Positions 35,660 to 44,947 of a stretch of 64,000 nt of DNA are shown in pieces. The position numbers and the translations under genes were made by a program. The stretch lies in assembly GCF_040394755.1 (NCBI RefSeq), contig NZ_JBEBRQ010000003.1; one strand, written 5' to 3'. Each line of letters begins with the position of its first letter. The first letter of the stretch is position 1. This DNA is from Castellaniella defragrans_A. GTDB lineage: Bacteria; Pseudomonadota; Gammaproteobacteria; Burkholderiales; Burkholderiaceae_B. The notes under the pieces were generated by a model. The model did not search any database, was not told the origin of the DNA, and saw nothing but the letters and a program-made list of their open reading frames with translations.

Positions 35660-36673
35660 TCAACCGTTGACTTCGGCCAGGATGGCATCCACGACCTGCG
35701 GTCCGATCTTTTTCTTGACCATCTCGTGAATCGGCCCCATGCGCTCGCCGAACGCGGCCAGTTCCTCGGGTGTCAGGTCGATGATCTGGACATCGGTCAT
35801 CGCAGCGGCCGCCTTATCATCAGCCTGCTGTGCCAGACCACGCTGGTAGCGTGTGGTGTCACGCGCGACATCATCCAGAACCGCCCGATCCTCGGCGCTC
35901 AAACCATTGTAGACATCTGGATTGATCAGCAGAGGCCACGGCGAATAGACATGATTCGTGCGAGAAATGAATTTCTGAACCTCGTAGAACTTCATGTCGT
36001 AGAACAGGTTGATGGGGCCTTCCTGGGCATCGAACGTGCCCTGCTGCAAGGCAGTGAACAACTCACCAAAAGCCAGCGGCGCAGGATTGGCGCCTTCGGC
36101 CTTCCAGGCTGCAATATGGACCTCATTTTCCATGGTCCGCATTTTCATGCCCTCCAGATCCTTGGGGCTGCGGATCGGATGGCGATTGTTGGTCAACTGG
36201 CGAAACCCGTTTTCCCAATAGGCCAGCCCCTTGATACCAACCTTGTCCAGGCTGGTCAGCAAACCCTTGCCAATTTCACCGTCCAGCACGCGGTACACAC
36301 CTTCGCGGTCCTTGAACATGAAAGGAATGTCCAGCGCGAAGAACTCAGGATTGAAGGCGCCCAGGACGGCTGACGAAACAAAGCACAGGTCGACGTTGCC
36401 GAGCTGGATGCTCTCGACCAGTTCGCGCTCGCTACCCAGTTGGGAATTCGGGAAAATTTGCAAAGTGACCCGGCCCTGGGTTTTGTCCTCGAGCTGCTTG
36501 GCCATGTATTCCAGGGCCAGGTGCCCGGTATTGCTCGTCGAAGCCGCGTGGCCGGCCTTCAGCACTGTCTGCGCAGCGGCTGGTGCTGCGGCGCAGATAG
36601 CCAACGCCGCCAGGCTCGGGGCCAGGAAAGTGCGACAGGCAAGGCGGCAGGCGATCGTCTTGAATAATGTCAT
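35660..36673 (-). CDS. TRAP transporter substrate-binding protein (DctP type), second system
   Basis: 337 residues from the ATG at 36673, which has GGAG seven bases ahead. The frame stays open to 36796, but those residues are not signal-like. A long signal peptide ends AAPAAAQ. DctP features: TLQIFPNSQLGSERELVESI, GLAYWENGFRQLTNNRHPI and KDLEGMKMRTMENEVHIAAW, with Arg in KMRTM at the carboxylate-binding place. First gene of the operon P-Q-M-dmpF-dmpG, so the imported compound is probably a hydroxy or oxo acid feeding the aldolase. Confidence 0.93.
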   Translation of the reverse strand: MTLFKTIACRLACRTFLAPSLAALAICAAAPAAAQTVLKAGHAASTSNTGHLALEYMAKQLEDKTQGRVTLQIFPNSQLGSERELVESIQLGNVDLCFVSSAVLGAFNPEFFALDIPFMFKDREGVYRVLDGEIGKGLLTSLDKVGIKGLAYWENGFRQLTNNRHPIRSPKDLEGMKMRTMENEVHIAAWKAEGANPAPLAFGELFTALQQGTFDAQEGPINLFYDMKFYEVQKFISRTNHVYSPWPLLINPDVYNGLSAEDRAVLDDVARDTTRYQRGLAQQADDKAAAAMTDVQIIDLTPEELAAFGERMGPIHEMVKKKIGPQVVDAILAEVNG

Positions 36674-36800
36674 GTCTGCTCCGTAAGAAAGTGGGATCGA
36701 TGGCGCCGTCCCGAGAGGACTACCGGGCGCGCTTCTGGTTTTTCGATCGGCTGTAAACCGATAACGAATTGTATATTGGTGATAAAATTTTTTCAATTAA

Positions 36801-36825
36801 TGAGATTAGTTCTCACATATTGAGA
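36801..36825. promoter_or_regulatory. Three alternating TGAGA half-sites in the divergent promoter
   Basis: TGAGA at 36801, TCTCA at 36811 and TGAGA at 36821, exactly ten bases apart and alternating in direction. They lie in AT-rich DNA between the binding-protein gene and the FAD dehydrogenase, ending six bases before the latter's GGAGG. A protein here would control the dehydrogenase and perhaps the TRAP operon. The IclR regulator encoded at 38274-39029 is the obvious candidate. Confidence 0.55.
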
Positions 36826-36839
36826 TAATAGGAGGCGCC

Positions 36840-38258
36840 ATGAATGCATTTGCTCCTTTTCCAGCCCCTGACGAACAGCTTGCCCAGCGCTTGCGCACGG
36901 CCCTGGGCGACGATTCGATCCGCACCGGCACCCACATCAGCGACAAATACCTGGGAGACTGGAGCGGAGAAAAGGGCGGCAGGCCGGCCATTCTGGCCCT
37001 GCCGCGCAATACTGACGAAGTGTCCAGAATCCTCGGCATCTGCCATGCCGCTCACCACCCGGTCGTACCGCAAGGCGGCCTGACGGGGCTGGCAGGCGGC
37101 GCCGTCCCGCAAGAAGGGGCTGTAGCGCTGTCTCTGGAACGCATGAACGGCATTGTCGAACTGGATGCCGATTCAGCCACGGTCACCGTCCTGGCGGGCA
37201 CACCACTACAAACAATCCAGGAGGCTGCCGCCGCCGAGGGTTTTCTGTGCGGCCTGGATCTGGGCGCGCGCGGCTCATGCCAGATTGGCGGCAACATCTC
37301 CACCAATGCCGGCGGCAACCGCGTCATCCGCTACGGCATGACCCGGGATCTCGTACTCGGCCTCGAGGTCGTACTACCCGACGGCACTGTCCTGCCGATG
37401 ATGAACAAGATGAGCAAGAACAACACAGGTCCCGACCTGAAGCAGCTATTCATCGGCGCCGAAGGCACACTGGGAATCGTGACGCGCGCCGTGTTGCGCT
37501 TGCATCCCGGCATATCCGGCGCCAACACGGCGCTGGTGGCCCTGGGCAGCTTCGACGATGCCCTGAAGCTGCTGCGCCATGCGCGCCAATCCTTGTCTGG
37601 CCTGGTCAGCGCCTTCGAACTCATGTGGGCCGACTACTATCGGACAGCGATCGCCGAAAGCAACGCACGCGCGCCTCTGGCGGCGGACTATCCTCTCTAT
37701 GTCCTGATGGATATGCAAAGCGCCCACCCCGAGGAAAACGCAGCACGCTTCGAGGCAATGCTCGAACACGCGCTATCCGAAGGCTGGGCGCGAGACGTCG
37801 CCATCGCGCAGTCCCACGCAGATGCTGAGAATTTCTGGGCGCTGCGCGACGGCGTCGGCGAAATGCTGCGGGCTCTGGCACCGACCATCAATTTTGACGT
37901 GTCAGTTCCGGTTTCGAGTATCGGCCTGTGCGTCCAGCGCATGCGCAATGCCATGGAATCCGGGTTCCCCGGCATCCGGCACATGTATTTCGGTCACATC
38001 GCCGATGGCAATGTGCACATCGTCGTCGGCCCGCTGCCACAAGATGAGGGCCATACCGGGCATGAAATCGAACGCGCCTTTTATGCCATCGTGCGCGACC
38101 TGTCTGGTTCTGTCTCGGCCGAACACGGCATCGGCCTGCACAAGCGCCCCTGGCTGGCATACAGCCGCAGCCCAGCGGAAATTCATCTGATCCGGATACT
38201 GAAGCAAGCCCTTGACCCGCACGGCATCATGAATCCCGGCAAGATCATCACCACCTGA
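36840..38258 (+). CDS. FAD-linked 2-hydroxy-acid dehydrogenase (GlcD/D2HGDH type)
   Basis: 472 residues. The PCMH-type FAD-binding domain covers about 40-220: PVVPQGGLTGLAGGAVPQEG, GARGSCQIGGNISTNAGGNR and LKQLFIGAEGTLGIVTRAVL. The C-terminal domain ends with the metal-site-like HIADGNVHIVV and SVSAEHGIGLHKRPWL. This family oxidises D-2-hydroxy acids (lactate, 2-hydroxyglutarate, glycolate) to 2-oxo acids. GGAGG precedes the ATG. Divergent from the TRAP-dmpFG operon and convergent with the IclR gene. Confidence 0.9.
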   Translation: MNAFAPFPAPDEQLAQRLRTALGDDSIRTGTHISDKYLGDWSGEKGGRPAILALPRNTDEVSRILGICHAAHHPVVPQGGLTGLAGGAVPQEGAVALSLERMNGIVELDADSATVTVLAGTPLQTIQEAAAAEGFLCGLDLGARGSCQIGGNISTNAGGNRVIRYGMTRDLVLGLEVVLPDGTVLPMMNKMSKNNTGPDLKQLFIGAEGTLGIVTRAVLRLHPGISGANTALVALGSFDDALKLLRHARQSLSGLVSAFELMWADYYRTAIAESNARAPLAADYPLYVLMDMQSAHPEENAARFEAMLEHALSEGWARDVAIAQSHADAENFWALRDGVGEMLRALAPTINFDVSVPVSSIGLCVQRMRNAMESGFPGIRHMYFGHIADGNVHIVVGPLPQDEGHTGHEIERAFYAIVRDLSGSVSAEHGIGLHKRPWLAYSRSPAEIHLIRILKQALDPHGIMNPGKIITT

Positions 38259-38273
38259 ATGGCGGGTGCTGGA

Positions 38274-39029
38274 TCAGCCGCCCAGCTCGATGCTGATCTG
38301 GCGGGCTGCCTCCATCACCACAGGGACGAGACTCCGCATACGCTCGGGCGGCATATAGTCCACCGTGCTGGAAACGCTGACGGCCGCGACGATCCGCTGA
38401 CTGGCATCGCGGATAGGCGCCGCCACACAGCGGATCGACTGCTCATCCTCGCCCAGGTCATAGGCATAACCCCCGGCCGCATATTCCCGCATCCGCGCCA
38501 GCCAATCCTCCCGGGAAACAGGCTGGCTGAACAGACTTGCATCGGCATCGTACAACGCCCCCCAGGATTGCTCAGTGCCATCCAGCAGCAGCGCTTTGCC
38601 CACACCCGTGGAAATCAGGGGCTTGGAACCGCCAATACGTGAACTGATCTCGACGGGCCGGCGGCTGGCAATTTTATCCAGATAGAGCACCAGACCCAGC
38701 TCCAGACATGCCAAGTGGACCGTATCCGAGGTCTGCTGCGCAAGACGCTCAAGAATCGGCCGGGCAACGGGCGTCAAATCAACCTGCGCATAAGCCCGGA
38801 ATCCCAACGCCAGCATTTTGCTGCCCAGACGATACCCCTTGCCAGGCACACGCTTGAGGTACTGTCGCGCCTGCAACACCGACACGATGCGATGCGCCGT
38901 GCTGTAGGTCATACCGGTGCGATCAGCAATCACCGCAATGTCTTTCGCGCCGCCTTGCGACACAGCCTCGATCACCTCCAGCCCGCGCACCAGTGTCTGG
39001 CTTGCCGTCGTGTGCTTGGACGTCGCCAT
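38274..39029 (-). CDS. IclR family transcriptional regulator
   Basis: About 251 residues from the ATG at 39029; in-frame ATGs at 39047 and 39068 are possible and the ribosome-binding site does not decide. N-terminal winged HTH around QTLVRGLEVIEAVSQGGAKD and RTGMTYSTAHRIVSVLQARQ. The IclR effector domain contains LGSKMLALGFRAYAQVDLTP and CVAAPIRDASQRIVAAVSVS. It lies at the end of the second catabolic module and probably represses it until the substrate or its product binds. Confidence 0.92.
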   Translation of the reverse strand: MATSKHTTASQTLVRGLEVIEAVSQGGAKDIAVIADRTGMTYSTAHRIVSVLQARQYLKRVPGKGYRLGSKMLALGFRAYAQVDLTPVARPILERLAQQTSDTVHLACLELGLVLYLDKIASRRPVEISSRIGGSKPLISTGVGKALLLDGTEQSWGALYDADASLFSQPVSREDWLARMREYAAGGYAYDLGEDEQSIRCVAAPIRDASQRIVAAVSVSSTVDYMPPERMRSLVPVVMEAARQISIELGG

Positions 39030-39159
39030 CTCTCTATCATCCTTCATGATGCATCCATCGTACGGCATCGATCTTCCCGCCCCGATGCCAGACGCAACGG
39101 GTCAACCATTCTACGGTATTCGATCGGTTCCCCAGTCAGGCAACGACCAGTGCAGACTC

Positions 39160-41379
39160 TCAGCACGGCCCCCCCGCCCCCCGCCCCGCCAGCAACGCCT
39201 TCAACCGCCCCAGCGTCTGCTCGGGGTCGGCCACAGGGGCCGCGCCGGGCGCGGCGTCGGCCTCCAGACCCATCTCTTTGATGAAGCGGGACGGTTCGCG
39301 CAGCAGGTCCTCCCGCCCCCGCCGCCGCTTGCGGCACCAGCTGATGTGCAGGCTGCGCTGCGCGCGGGTGATGCCCACGTACATCAGGCGCCGTTCCTCC
39401 TGGATGCGCCCGGCAAGCGCCGCCGCCGCGGCCTCGGTGCCGTCATCGTCCTCGGACGACCCGCGATGCGGCAGCAGCCCTTCCTCGACCCCGATCAGAT
39501 AGACATGAGGATATTCCAGTCCCTTGGAGGCATGCAGGGTCGAGAGCTTGACGGCATCGGGCTCCTCATCATCGGCGCGCTCGAGCATGGTCACGAGCGC
39601 GACGTGCTGCACGAGTTCAAGCAAAGTCATGTCCTCCTCGTCGGCCTTGCGCTTGAGCCATTCGATCAGTTCGAGGACGTTGGCCCAGCGGGCCTGGGCC
39701 TGGCGCTCGTCGAGCATGTCGTACAGATGGCGCTCGTAATCGATGGCCGCCAGCAGATCGTCCAGGACCTGGGCGGCGCTATCCTCGCGGCATCCGTCCA
39801 CGCCGACGGCGCCGCCTGCAATCGCATCGGCGGCTGACGGCGCGCCGCCGGGCGGCGCGGCCTCCCACGCCGGGATCTCGCCGGCCAGCCCCGGCAGCCC
39901 GGCCTGAACCTGGGCCGGCTGCGCAAGCGGCACGGCGCCCCCGCGCCGCGCGGCGCGCGCCTGGAAACCCTGGATCAGGCGCGCAAAGCCGCGCACCGCC
40001 TCGCGCTGGCGCCCGGCGGGCAGTTCGTCCTCGCCGGCGACCAAGCCCGCCTCGAACAGCGACACCCCGCGCCGCGCCGCACTCGCGCCAAGCGCCTGCA
40101 GGGTCGCCTGCCCAACGCCGCGGCGCGGCGTGGTCATGGCGCGGATGAAGGCCGGATCGTCGCTGTCGTTGGCGATCAGGCGCAGATACGCGAGGATGTC
40201 GCGCACCTCAGCCTTGTCAAAGAAACTCTGGCCGCCGGAAATCGTGTAGGGAATGCGCAGATTGCGCAAGGCCTGCTCCATGACGCGGGCCTGGTGATTA
40301 CCGCGATACAGCACCGCGAAATCCTTCCACTGGGCCTGGCGCTCGAACCGCGCGGCCGACAGCCGCATGGCAATGGATTCGGCCTCGGCCAGATCGCTGT
40401 CCATCGGCGTCACGCGGATCGGCTCGCCCTCGCCCAGCTCGGACCACAGCGTCTTTTCAAAGACCTTCGGGTTATGCCCGATCACCCGGTTGGCCGCATG
40501 CAGGATGCGCTGCACCGAGCGATAGTTCTGTTCGAGCTTGATGACCCGCAGACGCGGATAGTCTTCGGCCAGGCGCGCCAGGTTTTCCACCGTGGCGCCG
40601 CGCCAGGCATAGATCGCCTGGTCGTCGTCGCCCACCGCCGTGAACATGGCGCGCTCGCCGCACAGGTGGCGCACCAGCTGATACTGGCAGGAATTGGTGT
40701 CCTGGTACTCGTCCACCAGCAGGTAATGCACCCGCGCCTGCCAGCGCGCGCGCAGGCGCTCGTCGGCCGCCAGCAGCAGGGCGGGCAAGCGGATCAGGTC
40801 ATCGAAATCGACCGATTGATAGGCGCGCAGCGTGGCCTCGTAGCTGCGATAGATCCTGACCGCCTCGGCCTCGCCCGCATCGCGCGCGGCCTGCGCCGCC
40901 GCATCGGGCGTCAGCATCGCGTTCTTCCAGAGGGAAATGGTCTGCTGCACGACGCGCAGCCGGGCCTTGTCGGTGGTGGCGAGCAACTCCTGGACGATGG
41001 CCAGCGCATCATTGGCATCGAGGATCGAGAACCCCCGCTTCAGCCCCGCGGCGGCAGCCTCCTCGCGCAAAAAACGCAGGCCGAGCGAGTGGAACGTGCC
41101 CACGGTCAGGCCGCGCAGCAGACGCGCATCCACCAGGCCGCGCACGCGCTCGCTCATCTCGCGGGCCGCCTTGTTGGTAAAGGTCAGGGCCACCACATTG
41201 CGGGCCTGATAACCACATTCGCGCAGCAGGTAGGCCATCTTTTGCGTGATGACCCGGGTCTTGCCGCTGCCCGCGCCGGCCAGCACCAGACAAGGCCCGT
41301 CGAGATACAGCACCGCCTCGCGCTGGCGCGCATTCAGGTCCTGGGCCACCGTCGCGCCCCGGGTCGGGCTCGCGCTCAT
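39160..41379 (-). CDS. rep: ATP-dependent DNA helicase Rep (UvrD/Rep family)
   Basis: 3'-5' helicase that helps replication forks past bound proteins. 739 residues from the ATG at 41379 (MSASPTRGATVAQDLNARQR); the open frame further upstream belongs to priA's strand shadow. Walker A AGAGSGKT at 34-41, motif II VDEYQDTN, motif III AVGDDDQAIYAWRGA, motif VI VGITRAQRSL. It is longer than most Rep proteins because of an Ala/Gly/Pro-rich insert of about 60 residues in the 2B region near 530-590. Overlaps the priA stop by one base. Confidence 0.92.
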   Translation of the reverse strand: MSASPTRGATVAQDLNARQREAVLYLDGPCLVLAGAGSGKTRVITQKMAYLLRECGYQARNVVALTFTNKAAREMSERVRGLVDARLLRGLTVGTFHSLGLRFLREEAAAAGLKRGFSILDANDALAIVQELLATTDKARLRVVQQTISLWKNAMLTPDAAAQAARDAGEAEAVRIYRSYEATLRAYQSVDFDDLIRLPALLLAADERLRARWQARVHYLLVDEYQDTNSCQYQLVRHLCGERAMFTAVGDDDQAIYAWRGATVENLARLAEDYPRLRVIKLEQNYRSVQRILHAANRVIGHNPKVFEKTLWSELGEGEPIRVTPMDSDLAEAESIAMRLSAARFERQAQWKDFAVLYRGNHQARVMEQALRNLRIPYTISGGQSFFDKAEVRDILAYLRLIANDSDDPAFIRAMTTPRRGVGQATLQALGASAARRGVSLFEAGLVAGEDELPAGRQREAVRGFARLIQGFQARAARRGGAVPLAQPAQVQAGLPGLAGEIPAWEAAPPGGAPSAADAIAGGAVGVDGCREDSAAQVLDDLLAAIDYERHLYDMLDERQAQARWANVLELIEWLKRKADEEDMTLLELVQHVALVTMLERADDEEPDAVKLSTLHASKGLEYPHVYLIGVEEGLLPHRGSSEDDDGTEAAAAALAGRIQEERRLMYVGITRAQRSLHISWCRKRRRGREDLLREPSRFIKEMGLEADAAPGAAPVADPEQTLGRLKALLAGRGAGGPC

Positions 41380-43562
41380 CAGATCTCCTGGGGATCGATC
41401 TCGATCCCCCAGCGCACGGACCGGCCCTGGGCCAGGCCATGCACCTCGGCGAGCCACGGCCGCAACAGCCGGTGCAGGGCGCCGCGCCCGTCCGCCTCGA
41501 TCAGCAACTGCGCCCGTTCGACATTGGCCACGCGCAGCACCCGCAAAGGCACCGCATCGTAGACCCGCACCCCGGCACCCTCGGGCATGGCCTGCGCAAG
41601 CGCGCGCGCCTCGCCGAGAAAAGCCAGGGCATCGCGCAAATGCCGCGTCTGCGCCGTCAGCAGCGCCTGATGGGAAAACGGCGGCAGGCCGAGTTCCTCG
41701 CGCTCGGCCAGGGCAGCCTCGGCGAAACGCGCATAATCGTGGGCGCGCAAGGCTTGGTAAACGGCCTGGTCGGGATAGTCGGTCTGCACCAGGACCTCGG
41801 CGCCGCCGGCGCGGCGGCCAGCGCGGCCCGCCACCTGCATCAGCTGCGCAAACAGCCGCTCGGGCGCGCGGAAATCCTGCGCGAACAGCATGGTGTCGGC
41901 ATCGAGCACCCCCACCAGGCCGAGGCGGGCATAGTCGTGGCCCTTGGACACCATCTGGGTGCCGACCAGAATATCGGCCTCGCCCGCATGCACCTTGGAA
42001 AACAGGATCTCGGCGCTGCCCTTGCGCCGGGTCGCATCCGCATCGATGCGCAGAATGCGCGCCTCGGGAAAACGCTCGCCGAGGAACTCCTCGATGCGCT
42101 GCGTGCCGCGCCCCATGGGCCGGATGTCCTGGTCGCCGCAATCCGGGCAGGCGCGCGGCGGCGCAACGCAGTCGCCGCAATGGTGGCACTGCAAGGTATG
42201 GCGTCCGCCCGCATGACGGTGCAGCACCGTGTAGGCGGTGCAGCGCGGGCACTGGCTGACCCAGCCGCAAGAGGCGCAGCGCAAGACCGGCGCATAGCCC
42301 CGCCGGTTGAGAAACACCAGGCTCTGTTCACCCCGATCCAGGCACGCCGCCAGCCCGTCCAGAAGCTGCGGCGTGAATCCCTGCTCCAACTGGGCGCGCC
42401 GGGTGTCGATCAGGCGCACCTCGGGCAGCGGCTGGGCCAGTGCGCGCCGGGACAGGATCACATGGCGGTAATCCCCGCGCCGGGCGCGGCGCCAGGTTTC
42501 CAGGGCGGGCGTGGCCGACCCCAGCACGACCGGCACGCCCAGATCATGCCCGCGCCACACCGCCAGATCGCGCGCCGAATACCGCAAGCCCTCCTGCTGC
42601 TTGTACGAGGTATCGTGCTCCTCATCGACGATGATCAGACCCAGACGCGGTAGCGGCGCGAACAGCGCCAGGCGCGTCCCCAGCAGGATCGCCGCCTCGC
42701 CGCGCGCGGCCCGCAACCAGGCGCGCAGGCGCTCGCCATCGGCAAGCTTGCTGTGCATGACCGCGACCTGGCCCAGGCGCCCGCGCACGATCTGTTCGAG
42801 CTGGGGCGTCAGATTGATCTCGGGCACCAGCAGCAGCACCTGGCGGCCCGCCGCCAGCGCATCCGCCGCGAGCCGCAGGTACAACTCGGTCTTGCCGCTG
42901 CCGGTGACGCCATGCAGCAGGGCGACGCCAGTGGCGGCGCCGGACGTCGCCAGCGCCCGCAGATCGCGCAGCGCGGCGGACTGCTCCGCGTTCAATTCAG
43001 GCGCCGGGAAATCATTGGAATCCTCGACGGCCTGCGGCACTACGGCGCCGGATTCAGCCACCGCATCTCCGCCCCGCGCGCGTGCCAGACCCGGACGCCG
43101 GTCGGCGCGCCGCACCGGACCGCCCGCGGCACGCGGCCCGAGATAGGCCGAAGGCTTGCGCAGGCTGGCCGGCAGGATGGGCAGCAGCACCTCGCCCAGT
43201 GGCCGGTGATAATAATTCGCCGCGAACTCCGCCAGCCGCATCCAGTCAGCCGGCATGGGCGGCAGATCGTCCAGGACCGCCTCGATCGCCTTGACCCGCC
43301 CAGCCTCGATCGCCGGCGCCTCGCGCACGGCCCAGACCATGCCGACCATCCGGCGCCGCCCGAAACTCACCAGGACCCGGGTGCCGGGCGCCACCGGCGC
43401 CCCGTGCGTGTAATCGAACAATCCCGGCAAGGGCACATCCAACGCAACCGCCAGGTAGATACATCCATCACCGCCAGAGACCTCGATCGGGCTCTTGACA
43501 GCCGCCTCATCCGTCGCTTCGATTCCCCGGCCAAGGCCTTTTTCATCCCCCGCCATCGTCAT
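41379..43562 (-). CDS. priA: Primosomal replication restart helicase PriA
   Basis: Reloads the replisome at stalled forks. 727 residues. The N-terminal DNA-binding domain includes LFDYTHGAPVAPGTRVLVSF. Walker A GVTGSGKT is at 218-225, DEEH at 313-316, and eight zinc-binding Cys occur between 429 and 475 (CASCGWVSQCPRC, then CHHCGDC and CPDCG). A low-complexity Arg/Ala linker at about 145-185 separates the first domain from the helicase core. Upstream lie DnaA-box-like sites. Confidence 0.95.
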   Translation of the reverse strand: MTMAGDEKGLGRGIEATDEAAVKSPIEVSGGDGCIYLAVALDVPLPGLFDYTHGAPVAPGTRVLVSFGRRRMVGMVWAVREAPAIEAGRVKAIEAVLDDLPPMPADWMRLAEFAANYYHRPLGEVLLPILPASLRKPSAYLGPRAAGGPVRRADRRPGLARARGGDAVAESGAVVPQAVEDSNDFPAPELNAEQSAALRDLRALATSGAATGVALLHGVTGSGKTELYLRLAADALAAGRQVLLLVPEINLTPQLEQIVRGRLGQVAVMHSKLADGERLRAWLRAARGEAAILLGTRLALFAPLPRLGLIIVDEEHDTSYKQQEGLRYSARDLAVWRGHDLGVPVVLGSATPALETWRRARRGDYRHVILSRRALAQPLPEVRLIDTRRAQLEQGFTPQLLDGLAACLDRGEQSLVFLNRRGYAPVLRCASCGWVSQCPRCTAYTVLHRHAGGRHTLQCHHCGDCVAPPRACPDCGDQDIRPMGRGTQRIEEFLGERFPEARILRIDADATRRKGSAEILFSKVHAGEADILVGTQMVSKGHDYARLGLVGVLDADTMLFAQDFRAPERLFAQLMQVAGRAGRRAGGAEVLVQTDYPDQAVYQALRAHDYARFAEAALAEREELGLPPFSHQALLTAQTRHLRDALAFLGEARALAQAMPEGAGVRVYDAVPLRVLRVANVERAQLLIEADGRGALHRLLRPWLAEVHGLAQGRSVRWGIEIDPQEI

Positions 43563-43637
43563 GCCACCCCGCCTTCAGCCACAGGCAGAAGGGAAAAGGC
43601 CTTGTCGAGACTAGGGATTGAAAGAATGCCCGGCACC

Positions 43638-43822
43638 TGTGGATAACTTTGTGGAGAATTGACCTGTCTCATACCCTGGCAAGGGTCTGACGATATACTT
43701 TTTGTCATACATTGCGATATGACACCTATAAGTCACATATAAATCAGTGCATTACGAGTTGTGCTTAAGACAAAGCCAAGGTTCCTAGGGGAAAACCCTA
43801 ACTTGCGCGAACTTGTGTATAA
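43638..43822. promoter_or_regulatory. DnaA boxes and AT-rich DNA between priA and hemE
   Basis: TGTGGATAA at 43638-43646 is an exact consensus DnaA box. TGTGGAGAA at 43650-43658 has one mismatch, and TGTGTATAA at 43814-43822 is the reverse complement of TTATACACA, another known active box. Between them is an AT-rich stretch (about 43690-43750) and a symmetric TAGGG-N5-CCCTA at 43786-43800. The 282-base gap has no gene. It may regulate priA by DnaA or be part of an initiation region. Confidence 0.5.
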
Positions 43823-43844
43823 ACATCCCGTCCCGACGCTGATT

Positions 43845-44915
43845 TCAGCCACCATGATACCCGCGGCTGGCGGCATGAACCTCATCGACAAGCGCCGCCA
43901 CGGCCTCGGGCGGCGTGAACTGGGAAATCCCGTGCCCCAGGTTGAAAACATGGCCGCCGCGACCCACCGGCCCGAAGTCGCGCAGGATGCGGCGGGCCTC
44001 CTCGCGAATCGCCTGCTCGCCGCCAAACAGCGCCATCGGGTCCAGATTGCCCTGCAGAGCTACCCGATCACCCACCCGGCGGCGGGCCGCTGCCAGGTTC
44101 ACGGTCCAGTCCAGCCCCACAGCATCGCAGCCGCAGGCCGCGATATCCTCGATCCAGAGCCCGCCGCCCTTGGTAAAGACAATGCACGGAATCGACTGAC
44201 CCTCGTATTCACGCAGCAAGCCATCGAGCACCCGGCGGGTGTAGGCCAGGGAAAATTGCTGGAACAAGCCATCGGCCAGCACCCCGCCCCAACTGTCGAA
44301 CACCATCACCGCCTGCGCGCCCGCGCGGATCTGGGCATTGAGATATTCCTGGACCGCGCGCGCGTTGATATCGAGCATCCGGTGGAGCAGATCGGGGCGC
44401 TGGTAGAGCATGGTCTTGATCCGGCGATAATCATCGCTGCCCGACCCCTCGACCATATAGCAGGCCAGCGTCCAGGGGCTGCCCGAAAAACCGATCAGCG
44501 GCACCTGACCGTCGAGCTCGCGGCGGATCAAGGACACCGCATCAAAAACATAGCGCAACTGCTCCATGTCGGGCACGCGCAAGGCATCGACCCCCGCCTC
44601 GTCGCGCACCGGATGCGCAAAACGCGGTCCCTCGCCCGCCTGGAAACTGAGCCCCAGGCCCATGGCGTCGGGCACCGTCAGAATGTCCGAAAACAGAATC
44701 GCCGCATCCAGCGCGAAACGCCGCAGAGGCTGCAGAGTCACCTCGCAGGCATATTGCGGATTCTGCGCCAGACCCATGAACGACCCGGCCTGCGCCCGGG
44801 TCTGGTTGTACTCTGGCAGATAACGGCCCGCCTGGCGCATCAGCCAGATCGGCGTGTAGGGGACCGGTTCACGCCGCAGCGCGCGCAGGAAGACATCGTT
44901 TTTGAGCAGGGACAC
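43845..44915 (-). CDS. hemE: Uroporphyrinogen decarboxylase
   Basis: Removes four carboxyl groups from uroporphyrinogen III on the way to haem. About 356 residues. The start is taken as GTG at 44915, nine bases after GAGGA; a TTG three codons earlier would overlap the ribosome-binding site. Signatures: PIWLMRQAGRYLPEYN near 25, FSDILTVPDAMGLGLSFQAG near 78, GFSGSPWTLACYMVEG, and GNLDPMALFGG with HVFNLGHGISQFTPPEAV near the end. Confidence 0.95.
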   Translation of the reverse strand: MSLLKNDVFLRALRREPVPYTPIWLMRQAGRYLPEYNQTRAQAGSFMGLAQNPQYACEVTLQPLRRFALDAAILFSDILTVPDAMGLGLSFQAGEGPRFAHPVRDEAGVDALRVPDMEQLRYVFDAVSLIRRELDGQVPLIGFSGSPWTLACYMVEGSGSDDYRRIKTMLYQRPDLLHRMLDINARAVQEYLNAQIRAGAQAVMVFDSWGGVLADGLFQQFSLAYTRRVLDGLLREYEGQSIPCIVFTKGGGLWIEDIAACGCDAVGLDWTVNLAAARRRVGDRVALQGNLDPMALFGGEQAIREEARRILRDFGPVGRGGHVFNLGHGISQFTPPEAVAALVDEVHAASRGYHGG

Positions 44916-44947
44916 AGGCGGCAATCCTCATAGAAGTGCCGTGGATT

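Noticed and set aside
41380..42270. Extension of the rep frame upstream of its ATG at 41379
   Set aside because: It would lie entirely inside priA in another frame and has shadow-like Arg/Pro/His composition; the helicase fold starts right after the chosen ATG.
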